This document shows, piece after piece, positions 56,947 through 64,000 of a stretch of 64,000 nucleotides of DNA. Within the stretch, counting starts at the first letter, position 1. Every line of letters starts with the position of its first letter. Location: NCBI GenBank assembly GCA_012103475.1, contig WLWS01000005.1, positions 253,001 through 317,000 of the forward strand. The letters are read 5' to 3'. The translations under genes were made by a program, and so were the position numbers. The notes beneath the pieces were generated by a model. The model was not told the origin of the DNA, made no database searches, and saw only the letters and a list, made by a program, of their open reading frames with translations. The stretch is from Gammaproteobacteria bacterium. Lineage in GTDB: Bacteria; Pseudomonadota; Gammaproteobacteria; Eutrophobiales; Eutrophobiaceae.

Positions 56947-57175
56947 AATCTGCAACAACCTGTCATGTCGAAAATAACAGCAGGTTTTAAAGCTTTCGAC
57001 CCGCCTGAATTGCTTTGCCATTTTGTCGCAAGCGAACAAGCTATGTTCGGGATTTACTCACACTCTGAAATTGACAGGTTGCCGAGAACCCAATTGGTGG
57101 TCTGGCCAGGTCACTTTCCATATCACAGCCACCAGACTGGCAGGAGATTTACCGTTTCAATTAGTCGCGACTTTT
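56947..57175. other. Gap before the SIR2 gene
   Basis: About 230 bp. Two frames stay open here by chance, but neither has a ribosome site or a known motif. I see no promoter or repeat I would stand by. Confidence 0.4.
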
Positions 57176-58039
57176 ATGCTGCCAGTTGAACAAAAGTCGA
57201 CCTGTATTTCTACTTCTGATAATGCCGCCCGTCTGGCGCGCTATATCGAACAACATCGCTCTCTGTTCGTATTGACCGGTGCCGGTTGCAGTACCGCCTC
57301 CGGTATTCCGGATTATCGCGACGATAAAGGTGAATGGAAACACAGCAAACCGGTTCAATTTCAGGATTTTATCCAACATCGTTTGACCCGCCAACGCTAC
57401 TGGGCTAGAAGCCTGCTCGGCTGGCCACGGGTGTTTGCCGCCCAACCCGGCCTCGCACATCATGCTCTGAGAAAGCTTGAACAGGCAGGCGCCATACACT
57501 ACCTCATCACGCAAAACGTTGATCGTTTGCACCAGCGAGCGGGATCTCTCAGAGTTATCGACCTTCATGGTAATCTTGAACGGGTCAGTTGCCTGAGCTG
57601 CTTTTTTCAATTAACCCGCGTCGAGATGCAGGAAAAACTCAGAAAAGAGAACCCGGCTTTCAACGAGAAAAGTCATGAACTGGCTCCCGACGGCGACGCC
57701 GTGCTTGATAACTACGATTTTTCCGGATTCCACATCATTGATTGCTCTCATTGCGGCGGCATACTAAAACCGGATGTCGTGTTTTTCGGCGAGTCTGTGC
57801 CTAAAAAAAGAGTGCAGATGGCGATGCAATACCTGCAGGAATCAAAGGCTCTGCTGGTTGTTGGTTCTTCTTTGATGGTTTATTCCGGTTATCGTTTTTG
57901 CCGGGCGGCAAGCAAATCAGGCTTACCTTTGTCTGCCCTGAACAGAGGACGTACACGAGCTGATGCCGAACTCCAGCTGAAAATTGAAGATGATTGCGGG
58001 GAAACTCTGCAAGCGACTATCGAACTATTGGGACTTTGA
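57176..58039 (+). CDS. SIR2-family NAD-dependent protein deacetylase
   Basis: The frame is open from 57023, but the ATG at 57176 is preferred because the sequence before it has no family similarity. The 287-residue protein has VLTGAGCSTASGIPDYRD, ITQNVDRLHQRAG with the active histidine later in DLHGNLERVSC, two zinc pairs (SCLSCFF, DCSHCGG), and LVVGSSLMVYSGYRF. It should remove acetyl or related groups from lysines with NAD. It stands alone before the FimX-like gene. Confidence 0.92.
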   Translation: MLPVEQKSTCISTSDNAARLARYIEQHRSLFVLTGAGCSTASGIPDYRDDKGEWKHSKPVQFQDFIQHRLTRQRYWARSLLGWPRVFAAQPGLAHHALRKLEQAGAIHYLITQNVDRLHQRAGSLRVIDLHGNLERVSCLSCFFQLTRVEMQEKLRKENPAFNEKSHELAPDGDAVLDNYDFSGFHIIDCSHCGGILKPDVVFFGESVPKKRVQMAMQYLQESKALLVVGSSLMVYSGYRFCRAASKSGLPLSALNRGRTRADAELQLKIEDDCGETLQATIELLGL

Positions 58040-58184
58040 CCTGACTAAAACTGACTTTGACGGCATTTCGAGGTCATTAATTTAGCTAAATAATTGATTT
58101 CAGTCGTTTCTGCATTCAATTAGCAATGCCAAATACGAAGATTTGTTATTATAATCTCTTCAAATCCAGTTTTATCTTAAGTTA

Positions 58185-60344
58185 ATGAATGACGTGTCCA
58201 CGCCAAAACGAATATTAATCTTCGATGATGACAGCGACTTTCGAAAGTTACTGTTGCTCCGTCTCAGCAAAATGTTTCCCGACGCCGAGATTGAAGATTA
58301 CGATCCCATCGCGAAAGGCGTGCCCGACACCGGTTTTGACTGGTTACGCTATGATGTTCTGCTGCTCGACTATTTTTTATGCATTCATGGTGTCACCGGT
58401 CTGGACATACTACGCAAGAATCGTAAAAACCCCCAGTTTCCGGCAACTATCATGCTCACCGGAGCTGGTAATGAGGAAATTGCGGTTCGAGCACTTAAAT
58501 CCGGCGTTTCCGATTACATCCGAAAAGAAACACTGGATAAAAACGAATTAAAAAAATCCATCCTCACAGCTCATGAAGAGCACGCCGCAACCAGACAGAA
58601 AGCAAACGATGCGACCCTGCATGGGCATGCTTTTAACAAGGGCTTGTTTTATCAGCAGCTGGAACATGTAGAAGACGGTAGCAGTAAACGCATTCTGCTT
58701 CTGATTCAGCTCGACGGGCATCAAACCCTGGCACAAGCTGCCGGAATTATCGTACGCGATAATATTGTTCGTCACATAGCCAAACAGACCTTTGAAGTAT
58801 TTCAACTTGGTAATTGCTTTCCCAGCATAACCCGCTTTAGTGAAGTTTCTATCGGCATACTGATTGATGATCCCGATTCACTTGAAACTCTCAAATTTAA
58901 TCTAGATGGTCTTTGCAAACACCTGCAAAAACGACCTTACAAGTTTGATGGTAAAAAGTACCGATATACCGTGAGTATAGGCGTCGTACCGGTAGCCATC
59001 GGTTCTCTCAGCGTCGATGTGATAATCGGTATGGCTGATACTGCCATGCGTGTGGCAACCAGCAGGAAAGGCGAAAACAGTTACGAAATTTGTAATGAGG
59101 CACCGACTGAAAGCGCGTCAGAAAGCAGTTCTTCTGTGATTGATGCAGAAGCCGCGCAAACAGGTCATGACATTGCAGACGACGATGATTTTATTGACCG
59201 CGAATCCACAACAGTCGAGGCGCTGGCTAAATCAGTACCTGAAGTCGCACCGGAAACAGAAAAAGTTGAGCCTGATACGGCCCCTGAACCTGAGAAAAAA
59301 CCTGAGCCAGTGACAAAGCCTGAGGTCACGGCCGCTCCTGAACCTGAGAAAAAACCCGAGCCTGAGCCAGAACCTGAGGCTAAGACCGCCCCTGAACCTG
59401 AGAAAAAACCCGAGCCAGTAAAACAAAAGCCTGCGGCGCCAGTTGCAAAACCGAAACCAGAAGCTGCTGCTGTTAAAGAAACCAAGACCAGCCCGGTTAA
59501 AGATAAGCCCGCCGCAGCACCTAAAAGTGACGAATCTATTCTGGATGATGCCAATCTAAACCTTGCTGCTCTGGCGATAAAACGTTCTTTTGAAGAAAAG
59601 CGCGTGATACAAATATTTCAGCCGGTGATCTCTTTGCTGGCTGATGAGGAAGAAGAAACCAGCGAGTTATACGATACCTCATTGCAATTGATCGAGCAGG
59701 ATGGCAGCACCATTGATAGCGACGAAATTCTGTCTCGCGTTGAAGATATCCCGGCGTTTATGAAATACATAAATCGCTGGATGATACGTGAGGCCATTGG
59801 TCGTTCGGTAAACAGCTCGCACGATCGTTTTGGCTTCCTGATGAAAATAAGTGATGCTTCACTGGCCGATGCTACCCTGTTCAACTGGTTGAAAGAATTA
59901 CTTTCCGGCCTGGGTTCGACTCAGCCTGGCCGCGCAATAACGCTGGAGTTATCTGCTGAGACTTTTTCAGCCGAACGAAAAAAAGCCGAAGCACTAATGA
60001 CTTTCCTGCGTAAATCACATGGCTTCAAGTTTGCGCTTGCTCAGATAGACGACATTGAAACACTTAAAGCACTAACGAATAAATCCAGTTTTGATTTACT
60101 GAAAATCAGCGCCGAAATGATCAAGCAGCTCTCGGAAGAAGCGAGTGGTGATGAGGAAGGCGGAACACTGCTGGCCAGTCTTAAAAATCGTGGTTTGAGC
60201 ATTGTTGTTTGCGATGTGGAAGATGCGACCACGCTTACTGAAGTAATCAGTGTGGGCGCCGATTTCGCAATTGGTGAGTTTATCGGGGAAGCCAGCGCTC
60301 AGCTGGAAGAGTCTACTAATGTGGAATCATTTGAAATTTCATAA
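58185..60344 (+). CDS. FimX-like protein: receiver, degenerate GGDEF and degenerate EAL domains
   Basis: A 719-residue protein. Receiver domain (about 8-130) with a full phosphorylation set: D14-16, D62 in LLLDYFL, T92, K114. A diguanylate-cyclase fold (about 145-305) lacks the GGDEF motif (RFSEVSIG in its place) but keeps VSIGVVPVAIGS and AMRVATSRKGENSYEI. A Pro/Glu/Lys-rich linker (about 360-445) follows, then an EAL-like domain (about 455-710) with FQPVISLL but without the catalytic EAL motif. It probably binds c-di-GMP without making or cutting it, as FimX does in type IV pilus control. The cNMP-binding gene follows 59 bp later. Confidence 0.88.
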   Translation: MNDVSTPKRILIFDDDSDFRKLLLLRLSKMFPDAEIEDYDPIAKGVPDTGFDWLRYDVLLLDYFLCIHGVTGLDILRKNRKNPQFPATIMLTGAGNEEIAVRALKSGVSDYIRKETLDKNELKKSILTAHEEHAATRQKANDATLHGHAFNKGLFYQQLEHVEDGSSKRILLLIQLDGHQTLAQAAGIIVRDNIVRHIAKQTFEVFQLGNCFPSITRFSEVSIGILIDDPDSLETLKFNLDGLCKHLQKRPYKFDGKKYRYTVSIGVVPVAIGSLSVDVIIGMADTAMRVATSRKGENSYEICNEAPTESASESSSSVIDAEAAQTGHDIADDDDFIDRESTTVEALAKSVPEVAPETEKVEPDTAPEPEKKPEPVTKPEVTAAPEPEKKPEPEPEPEAKTAPEPEKKPEPVKQKPAAPVAKPKPEAAAVKETKTSPVKDKPAAAPKSDESILDDANLNLAALAIKRSFEEKRVIQIFQPVISLLADEEEETSELYDTSLQLIEQDGSTIDSDEILSRVEDIPAFMKYINRWMIREAIGRSVNSSHDRFGFLMKISDASLADATLFNWLKELLSGLGSTQPGRAITLELSAETFSAERKKAEALMTFLRKSHGFKFALAQIDDIETLKALTNKSSFDLLKISAEMIKQLSEEASGDEEGGTLLASLKNRGLSIVVCDVEDATTLTEVISVGADFAIGEFIGEASAQLEESTNVESFEIS
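59283..59412 (+). repeat. Repeats coding the Pro-Glu-Lys linker of the FimX-like protein
   Basis: The unit CCTGAACCTGAGAAAAAACC recurs three times with small changes (near 59284, 59337 and 59391), coding PEPEKKPEP. Such units can gain or lose copies by slippage, which would change linker length. Confidence 0.75.
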
Positions 60345-60403
60345 ATTTCACCTATGTTTAAACTGAGCCATCCGTAAAGCCGGTGAGTCAGGAGAATTGA
60401 ATC

Positions 60404-61036
60404 GTGAACGAAGAAATCGTACTGCAAGCTGAAGCCAAACGTTTCGGGGACTATCTCATCGTTTCACCCGGAACTTTGCAAAATGCTGTCAAAAGACAGG
60501 GCCAGGCTCTTAAGCAGGGATTAACACCAAGACACATTGGCGAGTTACTAGTAGAAAACGGTGATATTACTCAGGAAGAACACGACAATGCGCTTAAGAG
60601 ACAGCGTATAGATCGACTGGCCTGCTCGCCGGTTTTCTCAATGCTCTCGAAAACCGAATTAGCTGCAATCAGCAGTCGCTTTAAAGAAATTACGGTTCCG
60701 GCTGGTCGCCAATTTATTATTCAGGATGAACCGGATCCGACACTCTATATTATTGCATCCGGCAAGGTCGAAGTTTACCGCACGAACCTTGACGGCTCAC
60801 ACCTGCACATTGCTCATGTTGAACCCTATGAACCAATCGGAGAAATGGGTTATTTTCAGGGTGGCGTTCGTACCGCTTCTGTTCGCGCTGTCGATAACGT
60901 CGAATGTCTATGCGCCGAATACAGCGCCTTAACTCATTATTTTGAAAATGTACCGCGGGTAGCGCACGCTTTCATGGATATTGTTCAGTTCCGTCAACAG
61001 CAGATGGAAGAATTAATCAAGGAACAGAATAGCTAG
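60404..61036 (+). CDS. Cyclic-nucleotide-binding protein with MshEN-like N-terminus
   Basis: A 210-residue protein with a GTG start. The first 70 residues read RFGDYLIVSPGTLQNAVKRQ and RHIGELLVENGDITQEEHDN-ALKRQ, two units like the c-di-GMP-binding MshEN motif of secretion and pilus ATPases. From about residue 75 a cyclic-nucleotide-binding barrel follows (FKEITVPAGRQFIIQDEPDP, YIIASGKVEVYR, GEMGYFQGGVRTASVRA). It keeps the phosphate-binding GEM...RTA element. There is no DNA-binding domain. It may join c-di-GMP and cAMP signals with the FimX-like protein upstream. Confidence 0.82.
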   Translation: MNEEIVLQAEAKRFGDYLIVSPGTLQNAVKRQGQALKQGLTPRHIGELLVENGDITQEEHDNALKRQRIDRLACSPVFSMLSKTELAAISSRFKEITVPAGRQFIIQDEPDPTLYIIASGKVEVYRTNLDGSHLHIAHVEPYEPIGEMGYFQGGVRTASVRAVDNVECLCAEYSALTHYFENVPRVAHAFMDIVQFRQQQMEELIKEQNS

Positions 61037-61039
61037 GCC

Positions 61040-62548
61040 TCAATCATTTCTTTGCCCTGTCTGCGCAAAACGCATTGGAGCAGGAAGCAATACTCTTTCA
61101 ATAAATTCAAATATTCCCTGCACCAGTAAGGCCAGTATCGCTGCAGGAATAGCACCTTCCAGAATAAGACCAATATCATCCAGTCTGATGCCCGTCAGGA
61201 TTGGCTGACCGTAACCACCTGCTCCTATCAGTGCGCCAAGTGTTGCCGTGCCAATGTTAATGACTGCAGAAGTTTTAATACCCGCCAGAATGGAACGCGT
61301 GGCAAGCGGCAACTCTACTAGTCGGAGGCTTGCGCCTGCGGGTAAACCAATTACCAGCGCGGACTCTCTGATAGCCGCAGGAATGTCATGCAAACCGCTA
61401 TAGGTGTTACGGATGATGGGCAACAAGCTGTAAATGAAAAGTGCAACAACAGTCGGGGGACCACCAATTCCCAACACAGGGATCAGAAATACAAACAGTG
61501 CCAGCGAAGGTATGGTTTGTAAGACACCGGAAATACCAAGAATAATCTGACCACAACGCGGCAAGCGCGCTGCGACAACGCCAAGCGGAATGGCAACGCA
61601 AATTGCTGCGGATAATGAAATAAGGACAAGAATAAGATGTTGCCGTGTGTTTTCAACAAAACGTTGAAACAGACTACGCTCAACAATATCACTTTCTATT
61701 GAAAACTTTTGTTTTACAAAGTCAGCAGCCACTTCAGGTTCCGAGCGCCCTTCAAGTTTGACGGCGGCGTTCAAGGTCACCATAAGCTGATCATCTATTT
61801 TACCGGTCATCCTGTGCAGGCCTTCTACTAAAGCAGGATCTTCGTCAAGGCGGTATATATAAACCCCGTAATAGTCTGGAAAGTAGTTTCTATCATCTTC
61901 CAATGAACGGATTCTGTAATATTCAATCTCAGCATCAGTTGAATATAAATCGATTACATCTATGGACTTCGACTCCAGACCACGATAAGCGAGATCATGG
62001 TCAAGTCCGCGGACATTACTTTGAGGCAATTGGTAGCGCGTTCGCAGACCTGTCCAGCCATCATCCCGATCCATAAATTCATTGCTGAACGCAAATGCCA
62101 GATCAGGATGCCTCTGTAAATCCGAAATCCTGCTGATGTTTAGTGACTCGGCTACCTGCTCCAGCATTCCCATAACATAAGTATTGTTAAACCCTATTCG
62201 CTCAGTCATGCCGATTCCAAGATCTTCAAGAGCCGCACGTAACTCAAGATCAGATTCAATCTTCTTTCCGGCCAGCATTTCAGCGCTCAAGGTTCCTGTG
62301 TACTCTGGATAAGCCGCGATTTCACCAGTTAACAAAGCCGTCCACAAAATTCGTGAGCCACCCAGGTTGACCTCGTGTCTGACGACGATTCCGCTGGAGT
62401 CCAGTATCTGTGTCGCAATTTCGGCAAGAATAATATTTTCCGTGAAATTTTTTGAGGCAATCACTTTTTCTGCGGCACTTGCTGATGGCAGTATCAGAAT
62501 CGACGCTAGCAAAGCGGCCAGATAATCTATCGAGAAGAATCTTCTCAT
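61040..62548 (-). CDS. Osmoprotectant ABC transporter: substrate-binding domain fused to permease
   Basis: A 502-residue protein with a signal sequence (DYLAALLASILILPSASAAE), a choline/betaine-type binding domain (about 26-270: KVIASKNFTENIILAEIATQ, VNLGGSRILWTALLTGEI, DVIDLYSTDAEIEYY), and a permease with about six helices and the coupling loop ESALVIGLPAGASLRLVELP. Binding domain first, permease second is the reverse of the better-known OpuABC/BusAB order. It overlaps the ATPase stop by 4 bp. Confidence 0.92.
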   Translation of the reverse strand: MRRFFSIDYLAALLASILILPSASAAEKVIASKNFTENIILAEIATQILDSSGIVVRHEVNLGGSRILWTALLTGEIAAYPEYTGTLSAEMLAGKKIESDLELRAALEDLGIGMTERIGFNNTYVMGMLEQVAESLNISRISDLQRHPDLAFAFSNEFMDRDDGWTGLRTRYQLPQSNVRGLDHDLAYRGLESKSIDVIDLYSTDAEIEYYRIRSLEDDRNYFPDYYGVYIYRLDEDPALVEGLHRMTGKIDDQLMVTLNAAVKLEGRSEPEVAADFVKQKFSIESDIVERSLFQRFVENTRQHLILVLISLSAAICVAIPLGVVAARLPRCGQIILGISGVLQTIPSLALFVFLIPVLGIGGPPTVVALFIYSLLPIIRNTYSGLHDIPAAIRESALVIGLPAGASLRLVELPLATRSILAGIKTSAVINIGTATLGALIGAGGYGQPILTGIRLDDIGLILEGAIPAAILALLVQGIFEFIERVLLPAPMRFAQTGQRND

Positions 62549-63297
62549 TCGGCAACAGCCTCGTTGTCTTCAAATTTATGCCGCTGTGCATTGATGAAGC
62601 AGGTAACAAATTCATCAGCTGGCTTGTGAGTCAGATCTGAAATAGTTCCTCGTTGCACAACTTTACCCTGCTTAAGCAGAATTAACTCATCGCCAAAGAA
62701 TGCAGCTTCTCCGATATCGTGAGTCACCATCAATACCGATTTATTAAGCCGGGCAAATATTTTTTTTAAGTCATTTTGTAAATCAAAGCGAATCATCGGG
62801 TCCAGAGCTCCGAGTGGTTCGTCCATCAGCAGCAAATCGGGGTCCAGCATCAGCGCACGCATCAGACTGATCCTTTGCCTCTGCCCACCAGAGAGCTCGG
62901 CCGGATAACGACTTAGATAATCGTCAGATAATTGCACCAGATCCAACAATTCACCGATACGCGCGTCGATACGCGGCTCTTCCCAATTAAGAAACTTTGC
63001 CATGATGCTGATGTTGGCTTTGGCAGTCATGTGCGGAAACAAACCACCTTCCTGAATAACGTAGCCCAGACGCAGGCGCAGAGCCGGCAATGTAAGTGTC
63101 GAGAGCAATTCTCCGTCAATAAGAATCTCGCCGGAATCGGGCTGAAGCAGACCGGTAACCAGACGCAGTAAGGTTGATTTACCGCAACCACTGGGGCCGA
63201 TAACCACTGTTGTCTGACCTTGTTCGACCGAACCTGAGAATGGGTATAATCCCTGTTCTTTGCCGTAACGCTTGGATATATTATTCAGCTTGAGCAC
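62545..63297 (-). CDS. Osmoprotectant ABC transporter ATP-binding protein
   Basis: A 250-residue protein with Walker A GPSGCGKST, signature LSGGQRQRISLMRAL and Walker B DLLLMDEPLGALDP, plus the Q-loop VIQEGGLFPHM. It lacks the CBS pair found at the end of OpuCA/ProV-like proteins and stops shortly after the ATPase core, so osmotic sensing would need another part. It precedes the fused binding/permease gene with a 4-bp overlap. Confidence 0.93.
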   Translation of the reverse strand: MLKLNNISKRYGKEQGLYPFSGSVEQGQTTVVIGPSGCGKSTLLRLVTGLLQPDSGEILIDGELLSTLTLPALRLRLGYVIQEGGLFPHMTAKANISIMAKFLNWEEPRIDARIGELLDLVQLSDDYLSRYPAELSGGQRQRISLMRALMLDPDLLLMDEPLGALDPMIRFDLQNDLKKIFARLNKSVLMVTHDIGEAAFFGDELILLKQGKVVQRGTISDLTHKPADEFVTCFINAQRHKFEDNEAVAE

Positions 63298-63377
63298 AGC
63301 ATTTATTGTGTTTTGGGCCGGAGATGTCTGTCTACTATATCAGGACAAGCTGATTTTATAAGGGTACATTGTTGATT

Positions 63378-64000
63378 ATGGATAAAAATGAAGATGAGCA
63401 AATGTTTGAAGCGTTTCAATTAAAAATGAAAGATGCTCAGCTGCCCGAAATTGCCATTGCTAATTTTGCCAGCCATTATCAACAACTTCTGCAAGGTTCC
63501 AGGGGTGAGATTGCAGAACATGATATTGAAGCGGTAGGCAAAATCCCTGACGCGGACAGTCTCTCAGTAAAATACCAGGACATTGGTCAAGCAAATCTGA
63601 ACTCGACGGTATTAATAAAATTGAACGGTGGTCTGGGCACATCGATGGGCCTGGATCGGGCAAAATCACTTATTCAGGTCAGAGACAGGCTGTCTTTTCT
63701 CGATATTATTGCAAAACACGCTATTCATTCTGATGTACCTTTGCTGCTAATGAACAGTGTTAATACCCGGGATGATTCGATCGAGGCACTGAAACATTAT
63801 TCAAGCCTGGCGAAAGCCGGGCTGGCTCTGGATTTCCTCCAGCACAAAGTTCCGAAGGTGACACAGTCGGATCTTAGTCCGGCAAGTCACTCAACAGATC
63901 CCCAACTTGAATGGTGCCCACCCGGGCATGGTGATATTTACATCGCTTTACAGACCAGCGGCATACTTGAAAGCTTGCTCAATTCAAATTATCGCTATGC
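63378..64000 (+). CDS. UDPGP-family nucleotidyltransferase, N-terminal part (3' end outside window)
   Basis: The frame from the ATG at 63378 is open to the window end (207 codons). The motif LIKLNGGLGTSMGLDRAKSL is the nucleotide-binding signature of UTP-glucose-1-phosphate uridylyltransferases of the eukaryote-like type, followed by FLDIIAKHAI, LLMNSVNTRDDSIEAL, and WCPPGHGDIYIAL. These enzymes make UDP-glucose or UDP-N-acetylglucosamine; the bacterial GalU is unrelated in sequence. The choice of sugar needs the rest of the gene. Confidence 0.9.
   Translation, partial: MDKNEDEQMFEAFQLKMKDAQLPEIAIANFASHYQQLLQGSRGEIAEHDIEAVGKIPDADSLSVKYQDIGQANLNSTVLIKLNGGLGTSMGLDRAKSLIQVRDRLSFLDIIAKHAIHSDVPLLLMNSVNTRDDSIEALKHYSSLAKAGLALDFLQHKVPKVTQSDLSPASHSTDPQLEWCPPGHGDIYIALQTSGILESLLNSNYRY

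Noticed and set aside
57023-57175. Upstream in-frame extension of the SIR2 gene
   Set aside because: The extra 51 codons have no SIR2 similarity and no ribosome site; the ATG at 57176 starts close to the conserved core.
56965-57189. Open frame of 74 codons before the SIR2 gene
   Set aside because: No ribosome site, no domain, and it overlaps the SIR2 start in another frame.
59165-59554. Minus-strand ORF rich in Gly/Ser opposite the FimX-like linker
   Set aside because: It is the mirror of the Pro/Glu/Lys repeats, not a gene.
1-64000. CRISPR arrays, tRNA or rRNA genes, insertion sequences
   Set aside because: No regularly spaced repeats, cloverleaf-like sequences, rRNA stretches or transposase frames were found on reading the window.

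Overview
The window is a gene-dense stretch (about 60 genes, no rRNA, tRNA or CRISPR seen) from a Gammaproteobacterium. The evidence is the set of housekeeping and marker genes: RecQ with a C-terminal HTH, YbiT-type ABC-F, DarP/YjgA, DUF2058, CysK, SerC, NhaR, a FimX-like protein and a TonB-dependent receptor with an ITVTARKREES start. The TonB receptor, UbiD, hydantoinase and F420/FMN-type enzymes suit a marine or environmental aerobic heterotroph of the Cellvibrionales/Pseudomonadales kind. That placement is inference.

Layout. 1-1512: recQ 3' end and a phosphoesterase. 1517-7302: a minus-strand run of nitronate monooxygenase, AraC regulator, TonB receptor, AhpD-like protein and Dabb protein. 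7368-14046: an ABC ATPase, a permease and a giant envelope protein of unknown role that carries an internal duplication. 14047-15120: an AT-rich island with an XRE regulator and an HNH nuclease behind two small operators. 15195-20488: DnaQ-like exonuclease, DUF2058, ybiT and a Ser/Thr kinase. 20512-23862: hipBA with four evenly spaced operators, then a DUF2235 hydrolase. 23980-28440: mug, darP, a YHYH protein, a higBA-like toxin-antitoxin pair and serC. 28448-33082: GST, AHSA1/ArsR pair, VOC protein, membrane hydrolase, cysK and DUF1761. 33088-36785: DUF3667, and a LysR regulator divergent from a three-gene AhpD/PPOX/DUF1348 operon. 36803-37885: remnants of nhaR and an HPF-like gene lying head to head. 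37895-38911: uspA and a cytochrome behind a perfect FNR/ANR box. 39043-46638: orphan membrane protein, spermidine-synthase-like enzyme, MFS, gamma-glutamylcyclotransferase, S9 peptidase and a kinase-HDOD fusion. 46758-56946: a catabolic block (two UbiD, MBL hydrolase, hydantoinase A/B, Ddn-like and LLM oxidoreductases). 57176-61036: SIR2, FimX-like protein and a cNMP-binding protein. 61040-63297: an osmoprotectant ABC transporter. 63378-end: start of a UDPGP-family nucleotidyltransferase.

A striking property is that five genes (TonB receptor, giant protein, DUF2235, HigB-like toxin, LysR) are each split by what looks like the loss of exactly one base from a short homopolymer. All five restore to a normal-looking protein when one base is put back. 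This is either systematic base undercalling or a cluster of recent mutations, and raw reads would decide. The nhaR/HPF damage is different: both genes lack their N-terminal coding parts, as after one deletion across a divergent promoter region.

The most interesting systems are the giant-protein ABC locus (7368-14046), the XRE-HNH mini-module with its very short leader, the hip operator array with an exact 27-bp period, the ArsR promoter whose operator covers its own start codon, and the FimX-like gene followed by a protein that joins MshEN-like motifs to a cyclic-nucleotide domain.
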